A stretch of DNA of 64,000 nt from Arenimonas malthae CC-JY-1 (GCF_000747075.1 NZ_AVCH01000001.1:118445-182444); one strand, 5' to 3'; positions 28,412 through 39,223 are shown, numbered from the stretch's first letter. The notes: generated by a model from the letters alone, not told the origin. Numbers and translations: made by a program.

Positions 28412-29737
28412 CTAGAGGATGGGCGGGGCCGCCCGCAGGCCGAAGCCGGCCGAGCGGGCCAATTCGACGAAACCGGGGAAGGACGTGGCCACGTTGGCGC
28501 AGTCGCCGATGCGCACCTCGCCCGAGGCGAGCTGGGCGGCGATGGCCAGGCTCATGGCGATGCGGTGGTCGCCGTGGCTGTCGGCCTGCCCGCCGGCCAG
28601 GCGGCCGCCGCGGATATGGGCTCCGTCGGGGGTTTCGCTGATGTCGGCGCCCAGGGCGCGCAGGGCCGAGGCCATGACCGCGATGCGATCCGACTCCTTC
28701 ACGCGCAGCTCGGCCGCGCCGCTGACCCGGGTTTCGCCCTCGGCCAGCGCGGCGGCCACGAACAGCGCCGGGAACTCGTCGATCATGTCCGGCACCAGGG
28801 CTTCGGGCACGGCGATGCCGCGCAGGCGGGCGTGCCGGACCCGCAGGTCGGCCACCGGTTCACCGCCCTGCTCGCCGGCGCCGGATTCGCTGATGTCGGC
28901 GCCCATCAGGCGCAGCGCGGCCAGCAGGCCGGTGCGCCGCGGGTTCATGCCGACCCGGCGCAGCAGCAGGTCGGACCCCGGGACCAGCGAGGCGGCGACC
29001 AGGAAAAACGCGGCCGAGGAGAAATCCGCCGGTACCTGCACGTCGGTGGCGCGCAGGCGGTGGCCACCTTCGAGGCGGGCCAGGCCGGGCGAAAAGCGCA
29101 CCGGCCAGCCGAAGGCCGAGAGCATGCGCTCGGTGTAGTCGCGGGTGGGGTGCGGTTCGCGCACCACGGTTTCGCCGCGGGCGTACAGGCCCGCCAGCAG
29201 GACCGCGGATTTCACCTGCGCGCTGGCAACAGGCAATTCATAATCAATGGCTTGCAAGCCATTGTTAGCGAGGATTCTAAGTGGCGGCAACCCGCCCTCG
29301 CGCGCCTCGATGCGGGCGCCCATGCGGCGCAGTGGCTCGATCACGCGGCCCATCGGCCGGCGCGAAAGCGAGGCATCACCCACCAACTCGCTGTCGAAGG
29401 CCTGGCCAGCCAGCAGCCCGGCCAGCAGGCGCATGCCGGTGCCGGCGTTGCCGCAATCGAGCGGGCCGGCGGCGGCGCGAAGGCCGTGCAGGCCGACGCC
29501 GTGGATCCGTCGCCGGCTCGGGCTGGGCGCCTCGATGCGCACGCCCAGCTGGCCGAAGATGGCGGCGGTGGCCCGGGTGTCCTCGCCTTCAAGGAAGCCT
29601 TCGACCGACGATTCTCCCTCGGCGATCGCCGCGAGCATCACCGCGCGGTGCGAGACCGACTTGTCGCCCGGCACGGTGATTTCACCGGTAAGCGCCTTGC
29701 CCTGCCCGGCCAGCCAGTCCAGCGGCGCGCCGCTCAC
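28412..29737 (-). CDS. aroA: 3-phosphoshikimate 1-carboxyvinyltransferase (EPSP synthase)
   Basis: Joins PEP to shikimate-3-phosphate. The start is GTG at 29737, inside GTGA, overlapping the hisC stop; it gives [12 protein letters not shown] then [20 protein letters not shown], at the expected N-terminus. The 441-aa protein has [34 protein letters not shown], and [20 protein letters not shown] with [12 protein letters not shown] near the C-terminus. No ATG fits without removing conserved sequence. Confidence 0.95.
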   Translation of the reverse strand: MSGAPLDWLAGQGKALTGEITVPGDKSVSHRAVMLAAIAEGESSVEGFLEGEDTRATAAIFGQLGVRIEAPSPSRRRIHGVGLHGLRAAAGPLDCGNAGTGMRLLAGLLAGQAFDSELVGDASLSRRPMGRVIEPLRRMGARIEAREGGLPPLRILANNGLQAIDYELPVASAQVKSAVLLAGLYARGETVVREPHPTRDYTERMLSAFGWPVRFSPGLARLEGGHRLRATDVQVPADFSSAAFFLVAASLVPGSDLLLRRVGMNPRRTGLLAALRLMGADISESGAGEQGGEPVADLRVRHARLRGIAVPEALVPDMIDEFPALFVAAALAEGETRVSGAAELRVKESDRIAVMASALRALGADISETPDGAHIRGGRLAGGQADSHGDHRIAMSLAIAAQLASGEVRIGDCANVATSFPGFVELARSAGFGLRAAPPIL

Positions 29738-30849
29738 GCCAGCACCTCGTCGAGCGCCTGGAGAAGCCGGCGGTTTTCCTCGCGCGTGCCCACCGTCAGG
29801 CGCAGGCAGGTGGGCAGGCCATAACCCGCCATGGGCCGTGGCACGACGCCGCGGGCGACCAGGCCGGCTTCGAGCGGCGCCGCATCGCGGCCGAAATCCA
29901 CCAGCAGGAAGTTGGCCTGGGACGGCGACACGGCCAGCTCGCGCGCCAGCAGCGCATCGGCCAGGGCCTCGCGTTCCGCGGCATTGGCGCGGCGCACGTA
30001 CTCGACGTGGGCGGTGTCGGCCAGCGCTGCTTCGCAGGCCGCCAGCGCGGGGCCGTTGACGTTGAACGACTCGCGCAGCCGCTCCATCACCGCCACCAGG
30101 CCGGGCGCGGCCAGCAGGTAGCCGGCGCGCAGCCCGGCCAGGCCGTGCGCCTTGGAGAAGGTGCGCGTGACCACCAGGTTCGGGAAGCGCGGCAGCAGCC
30201 GCACCGCGGAGGGCAGCGCCGGGTCGGTGACGTATTCGAGGTAGGCCTCGTCCACCACCACCAGCGCCGTGCGCGGCACCCGGTCCAGGAAGCCCTCGAA
30301 GGCGGCGCCGGTGAACCAGGTGCCAGTGGGGTTGTTGGGGTTGGCCAGGTAGACCACGCGCGTCTGCGGCGTGATGGCGGCGGCCAGGGCTTCGAGGTCG
30401 TGGCCGCGGGCCATGGCGTGCCCGGCCGGCAGGGCCTCGGCAAGCACCAGGCGCGCCCCCGCCGCCTGCGCGGCCAGCGCGTACACGGCGAAGCCATAGC
30501 GCGAGGCCACCACGTCCAGGCCCGGGCCGGCGAAAGCCTGGGCCAGCATCATCAGCAATTCGTGCGAGCCATTGCCCAGCAGCACGCGCGCCGGCTCCAG
30601 GCCATGGTGGGCCGCGATGGCGCGCTTGAGGTCGCCGCCCAGCGGGTCCGGGTAGCGGTGGATGTCGGCCAGCGCGGCCGCCGCGGCGGCGCGCGCCGCC
30701 GGGCTGGGGCCCAGGCTGTTTTCGTTCGAGCCCAGTTCGACCAGGCTGGCGTGGGCGCGGCGCAGGGCCACCAGGTCCAGGCCCGGGTCGTAGGCCCGCA
30801 GGCGTTGCAGGCCCGGCTGGGCCAGGGCGGCGAAGGCGGCCTCGTCCAT
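29734..30849 (-). CDS. hisC: Histidinol-phosphate/aromatic aminotransferase
   Basis: Class-I PLP aminotransferase of the HisC family, 371 aa. Visible features are [18 protein letters not shown] at about 36, YANPNNPTG-like VVYLANPNNPTGTWF, VVVDEAYLEYV, and the PLP Lys in VTRTFSKAHGLAGLRAGY. Its position between pheA and aroA suggests a role in phenylalanine/tyrosine transamination as well as or instead of histidine synthesis; this second HisC type is known in 'supraoperons'. It overlaps aroA by 4 bp and is 2 bp from pheA. Confidence 0.92.
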   Translation of the reverse strand: MDEAAFAALAQPGLQRLRAYDPGLDLVALRRAHASLVELGSNENSLGPSPAARAAAAAALADIHRYPDPLGGDLKRAIAAHHGLEPARVLLGNGSHELLMMLAQAFAGPGLDVVASRYGFAVYALAAQAAGARLVLAEALPAGHAMARGHDLEALAAAITPQTRVVYLANPNNPTGTWFTGAAFEGFLDRVPRTALVVVDEAYLEYVTDPALPSAVRLLPRFPNLVVTRTFSKAHGLAGLRAGYLLAAPGLVAVMERLRESFNVNGPALAACEAALADTAHVEYVRRANAAEREALADALLARELAVSPSQANFLLVDFGRDAAPLEAGLVARGVVPRPMAGYGLPTCLRLTVGTREENRRLLQALDEVLA

Positions 30850-30851
30850 GC

Positions 30852-31985
30852 TCAGAGCAGCGCCACCGGGTAGGACCCGAGGACCTTGATGTCGGTGGCG
30901 TATTCGCCCAGCTCGGCCAGCGCATCGGCGACGGGGCCGTCCTGCACGTGGCCGCCGACGTCGATGAAGAAGGCGTACTGCCAGCGCCCGGTGTGCGCGG
31001 GGCGCGATTCGATGCGGTTCATGCTGACGCCGTGGCGCGCGAACGGGCTGAGCACGTTGTAGAGCGCGCCGGGCTGGTCGCGCACGTACACCAGCAGCGA
31101 GCTGCGGTCATGGCCGCTGGGCGGGAACAGTTCTCGGCCCAGCACCAGGAAGCGCGTGGTGTTGTCCGGCCGGTCCTCGATGGGACCGGCGATGGACTTG
31201 AGGCCGTACACATGGCCGGCGTTTTCGCCGGCGATGGCGGCCGAGTCGTCGGCACCACGGGCGCGGCGCGCCGCCTCGGCATTGCTCGAGACCGCAATCT
31301 TCTCGGCCTTGGGCAGGTGCTGGCGCAGCCAGGCCTTGGACTGGGCCAGGGACATCGGGTGCGAATACACCCGCTCGATGTCCTCGAGCCGGCCGGTGCG
31401 CGACATCAGGTACTGGTGCACGGCCAGTTCGACCTCGCCGCAAATCTTCAGCGACGAGGTCAGGAACATGTCCAGCGTGGACTGGATGGTGCCCTGCCCC
31501 GAGTTTTCCACCGGCACCACGCCGAAATCGGCATGCCCGGCCTCGACCTCCTGGAACACTTCCTCGATGCTGCCCAGCGGCAGGCCCTTGGCCGAATGGC
31601 CGAAGTGCTTGTGCAGCGCCTGCTGCGAGAAGGTGCCCTCGGGCCCGAGGTAGCCGACCTTGAGCGGCTCCTGCTGGGCGAGGCAGGCCGACATGATTTC
31701 CCGGAACAGGCGCAGCAGCACTTCGTCGCTGAGCGGGCCGTCGTTGCGGTCGAGCACCTGGCGCAGCACCTGCGCCTCGCGCTCGGGGCGGTAGTAGTCC
31801 ACCGCCGCCTTGAGCGGACCCTTGGCCTTGCCGACCTGGTGCGCCCAGCGGGCGCGCTCGGCGATCAGCGCCTGGATCTGGCGGTCGATGCCGTCGATGC
31901 GCTCGCGCACCTCCGACAGCACCGGCGGCGCCTTGGGGGCGGGCGGTTTGCGCGACTTGCCCGGTGGTGGCTTGCGGCTGGGCAT
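30852..31985 (-). CDS. pheA: P-protein: chorismate mutase / prephenate dehydratase
   Basis: Converts chorismate to phenylpyruvate. The 377-aa protein has a basic Pro/Lys-rich N-terminal tail (1-20), an AroQ chorismate mutase domain (about 22-105, VRERIDGIDRQIQALIAERA), a prephenate dehydratase domain (about 108-285: VGYLGPEGTFSQQALHKHFG, VPVENSGQGTIQSTLD, and the TRF motif in NTTRFLVLG), and a C-terminal ACT domain (SSLLVYVRDQPGALYNVLSP; ESRPAHTGRWQYAFFID) for phenylalanine feedback. Confidence 0.96.
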   Translation of the reverse strand: MPSRKPPPGKSRKPPAPKAPPVLSEVRERIDGIDRQIQALIAERARWAHQVGKAKGPLKAAVDYYRPEREAQVLRQVLDRNDGPLSDEVLLRLFREIMSACLAQQEPLKVGYLGPEGTFSQQALHKHFGHSAKGLPLGSIEEVFQEVEAGHADFGVVPVENSGQGTIQSTLDMFLTSSLKICGEVELAVHQYLMSRTGRLEDIERVYSHPMSLAQSKAWLRQHLPKAEKIAVSSNAEAARRARGADDSAAIAGENAGHVYGLKSIAGPIEDRPDNTTRFLVLGRELFPPSGHDRSSLLVYVRDQPGALYNVLSPFARHGVSMNRIESRPAHTGRWQYAFFIDVGGHVQDGPVADALAELGEYATDIKVLGSYPVALL

Positions 31986-31988
31986 GGC

Positions 31989-33074
31989 TCAGCCGTGGCG
32001 CCGCGCGAAGTCGGCCATGAAGTCCACCAGCGCCTGCACGCCCGCCTCGGGCATGGCGTTGTAGATCGAGGCGCGGATGCCGCCGACCGCGCGATGGCCC
32101 TTCAGGCCCAGCAGGCCGGCGGCCTCGGCCTCCTTCAGGAAGGCCTTCTCGCGGGCCTCGTCGGGCAGGAAGAAGGGCACGTTCATCCACGAGCGCGCCG
32201 AGGGCTGCACGGTGTTGCGGTAGAAACCGCCGGAACCGTCGATGGCCGAATACAGCAGGGCCGCCTTGCGGCCGTTGCGCTCGCCCATCGCGGCCGCGCC
32301 GCCCTGGGCCTTCACCCACTGCAGCACCAGGCCCAGCACGTACCAGGCGAAGGTGGGCGGGGTGTTGAACATGGAATCGTTCTTGGCCTGGTTGAGCAGC
32401 TCGAAGATCGGCGGCAGCTCGCGGCCGTGCCTGCCCAGCAGGTCCTTGCGGACGATGGCGATGGCCAGGCCCGAGGGGCCGAGGTTCTTCTGGGCGCCGC
32501 CGTAGAGCACGCCGAAGCGCGAGACGTCCATCGGCCGCGACAGGAAGTTCGAGGACACGTCGGCCACCAGCGGCACGCCGCCGGCGTCGGGGATGTCGTG
32601 GAACTCGACGCCGTGGATGGTTTCGTTCGGGGTGTAGTGCAGGAAGGCAGCGCTGGGGTCGAGTTGCCAGCCGGCGCGGTCGGGGATGGACGTATAGCCG
32701 CCGTCCTTCGCGCTGGCGGCCACGCGGGCCTTGAGCGAGGGCTTCATGTTTTCCAGGGCTTTCTCGCCCCAGTGGCCGGTCAGCACGAAGTCGGCGCCCT
32801 GCGCGGGGCCGGCCAGGTTCAGGGCCAGCAGCGCCGAGAGCGTGGTGGCGCCACCCTGCAGGAACAGCACGTAGTAGTCGTCCGGGATCGCCATCAGCTC
32901 GCGCAGGTCGCGCTCGGCGGCGGCGGCGCAGTCGATGAAGGCCTTGCCGCGGTGGCTGACCTCCATGACCGAGGCACGCTCGCCCTGCCACTCGAGCAGT
33001 TCGGCCTGGACCTGGCGAAGCACGGGTTCGGGCAGCGCGGCCGGGCCGGCGCTGAAGTTGAAGGCGCGTGACAT
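31989..33074 (-). CDS. serC: Phosphoserine aminotransferase
   Basis: PLP enzyme that makes phosphoserine and, in PLP synthesis, 4-phosphohydroxythreonine. Start at 33074 (MSRAFNFSAGPAALPEPVLR). The 361-aa length is exact for the family. Seen are LFLQGGATTLSALLALNL, VADVSSNFLSRPMDVSRFG and the PLP Lys in YGGAQKNLGPSGLA. It is the first gene of serC-pheA-hisC-aroA-cmk, with 3-bp spacing to pheA. Confidence 0.96.
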   Translation of the reverse strand: MSRAFNFSAGPAALPEPVLRQVQAELLEWQGERASVMEVSHRGKAFIDCAAAAERDLRELMAIPDDYYVLFLQGGATTLSALLALNLAGPAQGADFVLTGHWGEKALENMKPSLKARVAASAKDGGYTSIPDRAGWQLDPSAAFLHYTPNETIHGVEFHDIPDAGGVPLVADVSSNFLSRPMDVSRFGVLYGGAQKNLGPSGLAIAIVRKDLLGRHGRELPPIFELLNQAKNDSMFNTPPTFAWYVLGLVLQWVKAQGGAAAMGERNGRKAALLYSAIDGSGGFYRNTVQPSARSWMNVPFFLPDEAREKAFLKEAEAAGLLGLKGHRAVGGIRASIYNAMPEAGVQALVDFMADFARRHG

Positions 33075-33139
33075 GGGGGAACACCTCGCGGGAATGCGTT
33101 GGCAAATTAGCACGGCGTCGCCGCGCCTCGGAAGACGAC

Positions 33140-35575
33140 TCAACCGACGATGCGCGCGGTCCCGGAGAGCAATTGCTCGAACTCGTCGGCCGGCAGGGCC
33201 GGCGAGAACAGATACCCCTGCCCGTACTGGCAGCCGATGGCGCGCAGGCGCTCGCGCTGGGCCGGGGTTTCGATGCCCTCGGCGGTCAGGGCCAGGCCCA
33301 GTTCGTCGGCGAAGCTGGTGATGGTTCGCACGATGGCGCGGTGGCGCGGGTTGGTTTCGATGTCGCGGATGAACACCTGGTCCATCTTCAGGGCGTCGAA
33401 GGGCGAGGCCGCGAACGATTCCAGCGACGAATAGCCCGTGCCGAAGTCGTCCACCACCAGCCCCACCCCCAGCGCCTTGAGCGACAGCAGCCGCTGCTCG
33501 GCCTGGCCGCGGCCGGCGCGGAAGGCGGTTTCGGTCACTTCCAGGCGCAGGCGGTCGGGCGGGATGCGGTGCGACTGCAGCAAGGTGAACACCTCCTCGA
33601 CGATGCCGGGCGACACCATCTGCCGCTCGTCCACGTTGACGTTCATCGACAGCGCGGCGAAGTCCGGCACCCGCGCGCGCCAGTCGCCGAGCTGGCGGCA
33701 GGCCTCGCGCAGCACCCAGGCATCGAGGTCGACGATCAGGCCGGTCTCCTCGGCGAGCGGAAGGAAGTCGGCGGGCGTGAGCAGGCCTCGGCGGGGGTGC
33801 CACCAGCGCACCAGCGCCTCGGCGCCCACCAGCCGCCCGCTGGCCAGCTCGACGATGGGCTGGTAATGCAGGCGGAATTCGGCGCGCTCGAAGGCCAGCC
33901 GGAAGTCGGTTTCCAGCTGCAGGCGGCTCAGCGCCTCCTGGTGCATGCCTTCGTCGAACACCACGAAGCCCGACTTGCCGACGGCCTTGGCCCGGTACAT
34001 GGCGGTGTCGGCGTCGCGCAGCACCTGGTCGGGCGATTCGTATTCGCGGCGGCCCACGACGATGCCCACGCTGGCCGAGGAAAACACCTGCTGGCCGCCC
34101 ACGTCGAAGGGCTGCTCGAACAGGCCGATCACGGCGCGGGCGATCGCCATGGCGCGGTCGCGGTCGCAGCGGCCGTCGGGCAGCAGGGTGAACTCGTCGC
34201 CGCCGTAGCGGGCGATCAGCACGTCCCTGAGCAGCGAGTCCTCGAGCCGGCGGGCGATCTGCACAAGCAGCCGGTCGCCGGCGCCATGGCCCAGGCTGTC
34301 GTTGACCCACTTGAAGCCGTCCAGGTCGAGGAAGAGCACGGCATAGGACGGGTCGCCGCCGCGGCTGGCCTCCAGCATGGCCCCGGCCAGCCGCTGGTTG
34401 AACAGCATGCGGTTCGGCAGGCCGGTGAGCGGGTCATGGGTGGCGTGGTAACGCAGGCGCTCCTCGGCCTCGCGCTGGCGGGTGATGTCTAGCACGGTGC
34501 CGGTGAGGTGCTCCACCCCGTCCAGCAGCACCGGCCCGATGCTCACCTTCACGTGCACGCGGCGGCCTTCGCGATGGATCAGCACGGTCTCGAAATCAGG
34601 CGGCACGGGACGGCCGGCCAGCCGGTCCTGGTTGCGGCGCTCGGACTGCGGCACGGCATCGGGCGCCATGATTTCGCGGTAGCCACGCCCCACCAGGTCG
34701 TCCTCGCGGTAACCGAGCATCTGGGCGAAGGCCTGGTTGGCGTAGGTGTAGCGATCGCCGGCCATGATGAACACGCCCACCTGGCTGTGCTCGACCAGGG
34801 TGCGGTACTTGCTCTCCGAACGCAGCAACGCCTGCTCGGCTTCGACCTGGGCGGTGATGTCCACCAGCGAGCCTTCGAAGAACAGCACCTGGCCGGCCTC
34901 GCCGAAGATGGCGCGGCTGTTCTCGCTCACCCAGATCACCGCGCCGTCGCGGCGCCGCACCCGGGCGCGCTCGCGCTCCAGGCGCTCGCCGGCCAGCAGG
35001 CGCGCGTGCACGCGCGCCCCGTGCGCGGCGTCGACGTACATCGAAGCCGCGTCGCGCCCCCGCTCGGCCAGCAGTTCGGCCGGCGAGGCGAAGCCGAGGA
35101 TGCGCGCCATCGCCGGGTTCACGTCGAGGAAACCGCCGCCGGGAAGGCTGCGGTAGATGCCTTCCGACGCCGCCAGGTAAAGCGATCGGTAGAAGCCGTC
35201 GGGCACCACGGCCTCGTCCGTCGGCGGCGCCGCCTGGTCGGGGTCCAGGTGCACCAGGCAGAACACCACCGTTTCGCCGCCGTCGCGGGCGAACTCCACG
35301 CTCAGGTGGCCCGGGCGCAGCCGGCCGTCGGCGCAGGCCAGGCTCATGGGTAGCGCAACGGCCCGCTGCTCGGCGCGCAGCACGCTCCAGATCCGGGCGC
35401 GGAAGGCGGGGTCGGGCCACAGGCCGATTTCGATCGGCAGCCGGCCTATCACCTGTTCGCGACGGTAGCCGGTGCTACGCTCGAACGCGGCGTTGACGCC
35501 GAGGAAGACGCCATCGCTGCCGCGCATCACCGCCACCACGCTGGTGGATGATTCGAACGCCTCGGCCAGGCGCAT
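33140..35575 (-). CDS. PAS-PAS-PAS-GGDEF-EAL cyclic-di-GMP protein
   Basis: An 811-aa cytosolic sensor likely to make or break c-di-GMP. Start taken at 35575 ([20 protein letters not shown]); a longer frame upstream has no support. Three PAS domains occupy about 5-110, 135-260 and 265-385. GGDEF follows with an intact YGGDEF near residue 457 and no canonical RxxD inhibitory site. The EAL domain has EALVRW near 585, Asn in [41 protein letters not shown] and QGYLFSP. All EAL catalytic positions I can check are present, so phosphodiesterase activity is plausible. It is divergent from msrP. Confidence 0.9.
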   Translation of the reverse strand: MRLAEAFESSTSVVAVMRGSDGVFLGVNAAFERSTGYRREQVIGRLPIEIGLWPDPAFRARIWSVLRAEQRAVALPMSLACADGRLRPGHLSVEFARDGGETVVFCLVHLDPDQAAPPTDEAVVPDGFYRSLYLAASEGIYRSLPGGGFLDVNPAMARILGFASPAELLAERGRDAASMYVDAAHGARVHARLLAGERLERERARVRRRDGAVIWVSENSRAIFGEAGQVLFFEGSLVDITAQVEAEQALLRSESKYRTLVEHSQVGVFIMAGDRYTYANQAFAQMLGYREDDLVGRGYREIMAPDAVPQSERRNQDRLAGRPVPPDFETVLIHREGRRVHVKVSIGPVLLDGVEHLTGTVLDITRQREAEERLRYHATHDPLTGLPNRMLFNQRLAGAMLEASRGGDPSYAVLFLDLDGFKWVNDSLGHGAGDRLLVQIARRLEDSLLRDVLIARYGGDEFTLLPDGRCDRDRAMAIARAVIGLFEQPFDVGGQQVFSSASVGIVVGRREYESPDQVLRDADTAMYRAKAVGKSGFVVFDEGMHQEALSRLQLETDFRLAFERAEFRLHYQPIVELASGRLVGAEALVRWWHPRRGLLTPADFLPLAEETGLIVDLDAWVLREACRQLGDWRARVPDFAALSMNVNVDERQMVSPGIVEEVFTLLQSHRIPPDRLRLEVTETAFRAGRGQAEQRLLSLKALGVGLVVDDFGTGYSSLESFAASPFDALKMDQVFIRDIETNPRHRAIVRTITSFADELGLALTAEGIETPAQRERLRAIGCQYGQGYLFSPALPADEFEQLLSGTARIVG

Positions 35576-35652
35576 CCTTTTTCCCCCAGGACCCCTCAGT
35601 CCGGAGTATAGCCACCCCATTCGCCCCCCAAGACGGGGCCCCGGAGCCCGCC

Positions 35653-36621
35653 ATGCGCCGATTCGACTACCCCGCCCCGCCGCCGTCGGAAATCACGCCC
35701 GAACCGGTCTACCGCGCCCGCCGGCAGTTGCTGGGCCTGGGCCTGGCCAGCCCGCTGCTGGCCCTGGCCGGCTGCGCCGGGGCCGAAGACGCCGCTCCCG
35801 TGGCGACCGCCGTCGCGGCCACCGACAGCCCCGACGGTTTCCGCACCCGCGAGGCCCCGACGCGCTGGGAGGACGTCACCAGCTACAACAACTTCTATGA
35901 GTTCGGCACCGGCAAGGCCGACCCGGCCCGCAACGCCCACACCCTCAAGCCCTCGCCCTGGGCCGTGGTGGTGGGCGGCGAAGCCGAGCTCACCGGCACC
36001 TTCGGGCTCGAGGATTTCCTGCGGCCGCACGCGGTGCAGGACCGCATTTACCGCCTGCGCTGCGTCGAAGGCTGGTCGATGGTGGTGCCCTGGCAGGGCG
36101 TACCGCTGGGCGAGGTGCTCCGGCGCTTCAAACCAACCTCGCGGGCGAAGTACGTGGCCTTCACCACGCTGGCCGACCCCGTGCAGATGCCCGGCATCCG
36201 CTTCCCGGCGCTGGACTGGCCCTACCGCGAAGGCCTGCGCCTGGACGAGGCCATGAACCCGCTCACGCTGCTCGCGACCGGCCTGTACGGCAAGCCGCTG
36301 CCGAACCAGAACGGCGCTCCGCTGCGCCTGGTCGTGCCGTGGAAGTACGGCTTCAAGAGCATCAAATCGATCGTGCGCATCGACTTCACCGAACGGATGC
36401 CCGCCACCAGCTGGAACCTGGCCCAGCCCTCGGAATACGGCTTCTACTCGAACGTGAACCCCGACGTGGACCACCCGCGCTGGAGCCAGCGCAGCGAGCG
36501 CCGGATCGCCGGCGAGGGCAACCGGGTGTTCGCCGAGCGCATCGCCACCCTGCCCTTCAATGGCTACGGCGCGCAGGTGGCGGCGATGTATTCGGGCATG
36601 GACCTGCGCAAATGGTTCTAG
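35653..36621 (+). CDS. msrP: Periplasmic methionine-sulfoxide reductase, Mo-cofactor subunit
   Basis: MsrP reduces protein Met-sulfoxide in the periplasm. Start at 35653 ([20 protein letters not shown]). A Tat-type signal is visible: [20 protein letters not shown] with R23-R24. Of 322 aa, Cys137 in [13 protein letters not shown] ligates molybdenum. The C-terminal [18 protein letters not shown] segment is typical. It overlaps msrQ by 10 bp. moeB, moeA and mobA elsewhere in the window make the cofactor branch. Confidence 0.95.
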   Translation: MRRFDYPAPPPSEITPEPVYRARRQLLGLGLASPLLALAGCAGAEDAAPVATAVAATDSPDGFRTREAPTRWEDVTSYNNFYEFGTGKADPARNAHTLKPSPWAVVVGGEAELTGTFGLEDFLRPHAVQDRIYRLRCVEGWSMVVPWQGVPLGEVLRRFKPTSRAKYVAFTTLADPVQMPGIRFPALDWPYREGLRLDEAMNPLTLLATGLYGKPLPNQNGAPLRLVVPWKYGFKSIKSIVRIDFTERMPATSWNLAQPSEYGFYSNVNPDVDHPRWSQRSERRIAGEGNRVFAERIATLPFNGYGAQVAAMYSGMDLRKWF

Positions 36622-37232
36622 CGGCCCGCCGCGTCGACGCGCGCTGGGTCGGGCTGAAGGCGCTGGCGCACGCGCTGGCGCTGTGGCCGCTGGCCTGGCT
36701 GGTACGGGCGGTGGTCGAAGACGGCCTGGGCGCCGACCCGGTCGCCGCCATCACCCACTTCACCGGCGACTGGGCCCTGCGCCTGCTCCTTCTGGGCCTG
36801 GCGCTGACGCCCCTGCGGCGGCTGCTGGGACAGCCCTGGCCGCTGCGGTTCCGGCGACTGGTGGGACTGTATGCGTTCTTCTACGCCTGCCTGCACCTGG
36901 CCACCTACCTGGTGCTCGACCTGGGCGGCTTCTGGGCGCAGGTCTTCGAGGACATCGCCAAGCGGCCCTACATCACGGCCGGCTTCACCGCCTGGCTGCT
37001 GCTGTTGCCGCTGGCGCTCACGTCCACCCGCGGCTGGATGCGCCGGCTGGGTCGGCGCTGGGGACAGTTGCACCGGGCGGTTTACCTGGCCGGCGCACTG
37101 GCGGTGCTGCATTTCCTGTGGCTGGTGAAGTCGGACCTGCGCGAACCGGCGATCTACGCCGCGATCCTGGCGGTGCTCCTGGGGCTGCGCCTGTGGTGGC
37201 GGCTGCGCCGCCCGGCGCCTCAGGGCGCGTAG
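36612..37232 (+). CDS. msrQ: Heme-binding membrane subunit MsrQ
   Basis: Passes quinol-derived electrons to MsrP. Start at 36612 ([18 protein letters not shown]) overlaps the msrP end. The 206-aa protein has about six hydrophobic helices of the ferric-reductase-like fold. Candidate heme-ligand histidines are in [23 protein letters not shown] and [18 protein letters not shown]. Its 3' end overlaps the convergent FHA gene by 13 bp. Confidence 0.94.
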   Translation: MVLAARRVDARWVGLKALAHALALWPLAWLVRAVVEDGLGADPVAAITHFTGDWALRLLLLGLALTPLRRLLGQPWPLRFRRLVGLYAFFYACLHLATYLVLDLGGFWAQVFEDIAKRPYITAGFTAWLLLLPLALTSTRGWMRRLGRRWGQLHRAVYLAGALAVLHFLWLVKSDLREPAIYAAILAVLLGLRLWWRLRRPAPQGA

Positions 37233-38083
37233 ACCAGCAGCGCCGTCATGGCCGCCGCCAGCACGGTGGCCGCGGCGATCAACCACCACAGCGCGCCGGG
37301 GTCGCGGGCCGGCGGGACCGGCGCCGTCGGTTCGGGGCCGGGGGCCGGGTCGCGGGCGACGGGCACGTTCACCGCGGCCAGCGTTTGCGTATGCGTGGAG
37401 GCGGCGGGCTTGCCCGCGCCCGATTGCCCGCGCAGCGGCAAGCCGGGGGCCTCGAGCACGAAGCGGTGCTGTTCCACCACCAGTTGGTCGCCCGGCGACA
37501 GCACCGCGTCGCGCACCGGCACGCCGTTCACCAGGCTCGATTCGCCGCCGTTGCCGATGGCGCGCAGCACCACGCGGTCGCCATGCAGTTCCACCACGGC
37601 GTGCCGGTCGGCGACGGCCGGGTCGTCCAGGCGGATGTCGGCCGAGGGCGCGCGGCCCAGCGTGCGCGGTTCGGTGAGCGTGTAGCTGCGGCCGAAATGC
37701 TGGCCGCTCAGGCCGCGCAGCACCACGCGGGCGGCGGCCACGCGCTGGGCCTCGTTCATGGCGGCCGGGGCCGAGGCCGGGATGCGGCGTTCGATGGCGG
37801 GCTCGTCGTCGGCCCGGACCACCACGCGCAGCTTGTCCAGGCAGACCAGGTCGCCCGGCCGCAGCTGGGCCAGGCGCTGCACCGGCCGCGCATTGAGGTG
37901 CACGCCGGGCGCGCCGGCCGGCACCCGCAGCCACAGGCCGCGGCGGTCGCTGGTGAAACTGGCGTGGTGCGCGGCCAGGCCGCTGCCCGGCAGGCTCACC
38001 CGCAGGCCGGCGCGGCTGCCCACGGCGACCTCGCCCTGCAGGGGCACGTTCGGGTGTTCGCCGTTGGGAAACGTCAGTTGCAT
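37220..38083 (-). CDS. Double-FHA membrane protein
   Basis: A 287-aa protein with a degenerate FHA-like N-terminal domain (about 15-90) and a clear second FHA domain (about 118-215: RTLGRAPSADIRLDDPAVAD then RHAVVE and SSLVNGVPV). A Pro-rich linker precedes one C-terminal membrane helix ([20 protein letters not shown]). FHA domains bind phosphothreonine peptides; no kinase, phosphatase or secretion gene is adjacent, so its partner is unknown. Confidence 0.82.
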   Translation of the reverse strand: MQLTFPNGEHPNVPLQGEVAVGSRAGLRVSLPGSGLAAHHASFTSDRRGLWLRVPAGAPGVHLNARPVQRLAQLRPGDLVCLDKLRVVVRADDEPAIERRIPASAPAAMNEAQRVAAARVVLRGLSGQHFGRSYTLTEPRTLGRAPSADIRLDDPAVADRHAVVELHGDRVVLRAIGNGGESSLVNGVPVRDAVLSPGDQLVVEQHRFVLEAPGLPLRGQSGAGKPAASTHTQTLAAVNVPVARDPAPGPEPTAPVPPARDPGALWWLIAAATVLAAAMTALLVYAP

Positions 38084-38181
38084 CCGGGGTCCTCCGCCCG
38101 CGAATCTAGCATGGCTGCCATCGCGCGCACCCTTGGTGGATACGGCAAAGCCAAGCAGAATAGGCCGTCCAGGAGGACCCC

Positions 38182-38457
38182 ATGTCCCACATCGACATCC
38201 GCCGCAAGCACACCCGCAGCATCAAGGACGCCCGCGCCGCCATCGAGCGCGTCGCCGAGCACCTGGCCGAGAAGTTCGACGTCGAATACGGCTGGGACGG
38301 CAACACCATGGAATTCTCGCGCGGCGGCGTCGACGGTCACATCGCGCTGTCGGCCAAGGAAGTGCACGTGACGGCGCAGCTGGGTTTCCTGCTGGGCGCG
38401 ATCAAGGGTCCGATCGAGCGCGAGATCCACCAGTACCTCGACCGCGAGTTCGGCTAG
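38182..38457 (+). CDS. Polyhydroxyalkanoic acid system family protein
   Basis: A 91-aa protein matching the PHA_gran_rgn family: MSHIDIRRKHTRSIKDARAA, VEYGWDGNTMEFSRGGVDGH, ending in IKGPIEREIHQYLDREF. AGGAGG lies 4-9 bp before the start. Members occur in PHA granule gene clusters; here a patatin and a phasin follow at 39.3-41.3 kb. Its last 56 bp overlap the convergent gene at 38402. Confidence 0.88.
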   Translation: MSHIDIRRKHTRSIKDARAAIERVAEHLAEKFDVEYGWDGNTMEFSRGGVDGHIALSAKEVHVTAQLGFLLGAIKGPIEREIHQYLDREFG

Positions 38458-39172
38458 GCCCCTCGCCGAACGGATCGGGTTCGCCGGCGAACAGCCGCCG
38501 CGACACCTCCCGCTCCCGGCGGCCGATCGCCTCCAGGAACTCCCCCGCCCCGCCCAGCGCGTCGAAGGCGGAGAAGCCGCGTTCCAGGAAACCCTGCAGT
38601 TCGGACAGCCCGGCCGCCTTCGCCGGCAGGCGCGACGCCCGCAGCAGCTTGTAGACGCCGTGCTTGCGCACCGCCGCGTCCAGGGTCCAGCCCACGCCCA
38701 GGATCAATTCGATCTGGTGCCGGCGCAGGCGCGGGCAGCCGGCGGCGCGGTAAGCCGCGGCGTAGTCGTCCACCGTTATCGGCGCCCCGGGCCGGGGGCG
38801 CGCCGCCAGCGCTTCGGCCATGCGCAGGTCGAAGGCATGGCTGAGCACCGCCAGCTCGATCGCGTCCGTCGCCGCCACCAGCAGCGTGTCGGGCAGCAGC
38901 CGCGCCATCAGCGGCAGGATGCGCGCCACGTCGCGGTCGCGGGCGGAAAAATCGCGCTCGCCATAGAGGTCGGTCAGGAAGAATTCGGCGGCCGGGCGCA
39001 TGCGCGGGCTGGCCAGGAAGTCGCGGAAGCTGTCGGCCAGCCGCTTCGCCTGCCAGGCGCGCAGCGGCGGCAGCGTGGCCAGGCGGTTGCGCGGCTCGCG
39101 CAGCGGGTCGTTGACCGCCTGCTGCCAGGCCAGGCGCTGGCCCAGGCGGTGGCGCTGCAGGGCATGGCTCAT
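38402..39172 (-). CDS. FFLEELY-motif-type conserved hypothetical protein
   Basis: A 256-aa protein of unknown function. The segment AAEFFLTDLYGERDFSARDRD (about 62-82) corresponds to the FFLEELYG motif that names a family common in xanthomonads. The rest is helical; the C-terminal 20 residues are Arg/Gly-rich and lie in the overlap with the PHA-system gene, so this tail may be non-conserved read-through. It is divergent from the patatin gene with 109 bp between. Confidence 0.8.
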   Translation of the reverse strand: MSHALQRHRLGQRLAWQQAVNDPLREPRNRLATLPPLRAWQAKRLADSFRDFLASPRMRPAAEFFLTDLYGERDFSARDRDVARILPLMARLLPDTLLVAATDAIELAVLSHAFDLRMAEALAARPRPGAPITVDDYAAAYRAAGCPRLRRHQIELILGVGWTLDAAVRKHGVYKLLRASRLPAKAAGLSELQGFLERGFSAFDALGGAGEFLEAIGRREREVSRRLFAGEPDPFGEGPSRTRGRGTGGSRARSDP

Positions 39173-39223
39173 GGCCGTCTCGCCGGGAACGTCATGGTCA
39201 CGGAAGCGTCGGAAGGGTTCACA

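Noticed and set aside
25483..28641. 1052-codon plus-strand frame opposite ihfB, rpsA and cmk
   Set aside because: Shadow of essential conserved genes; no start signal or domain.
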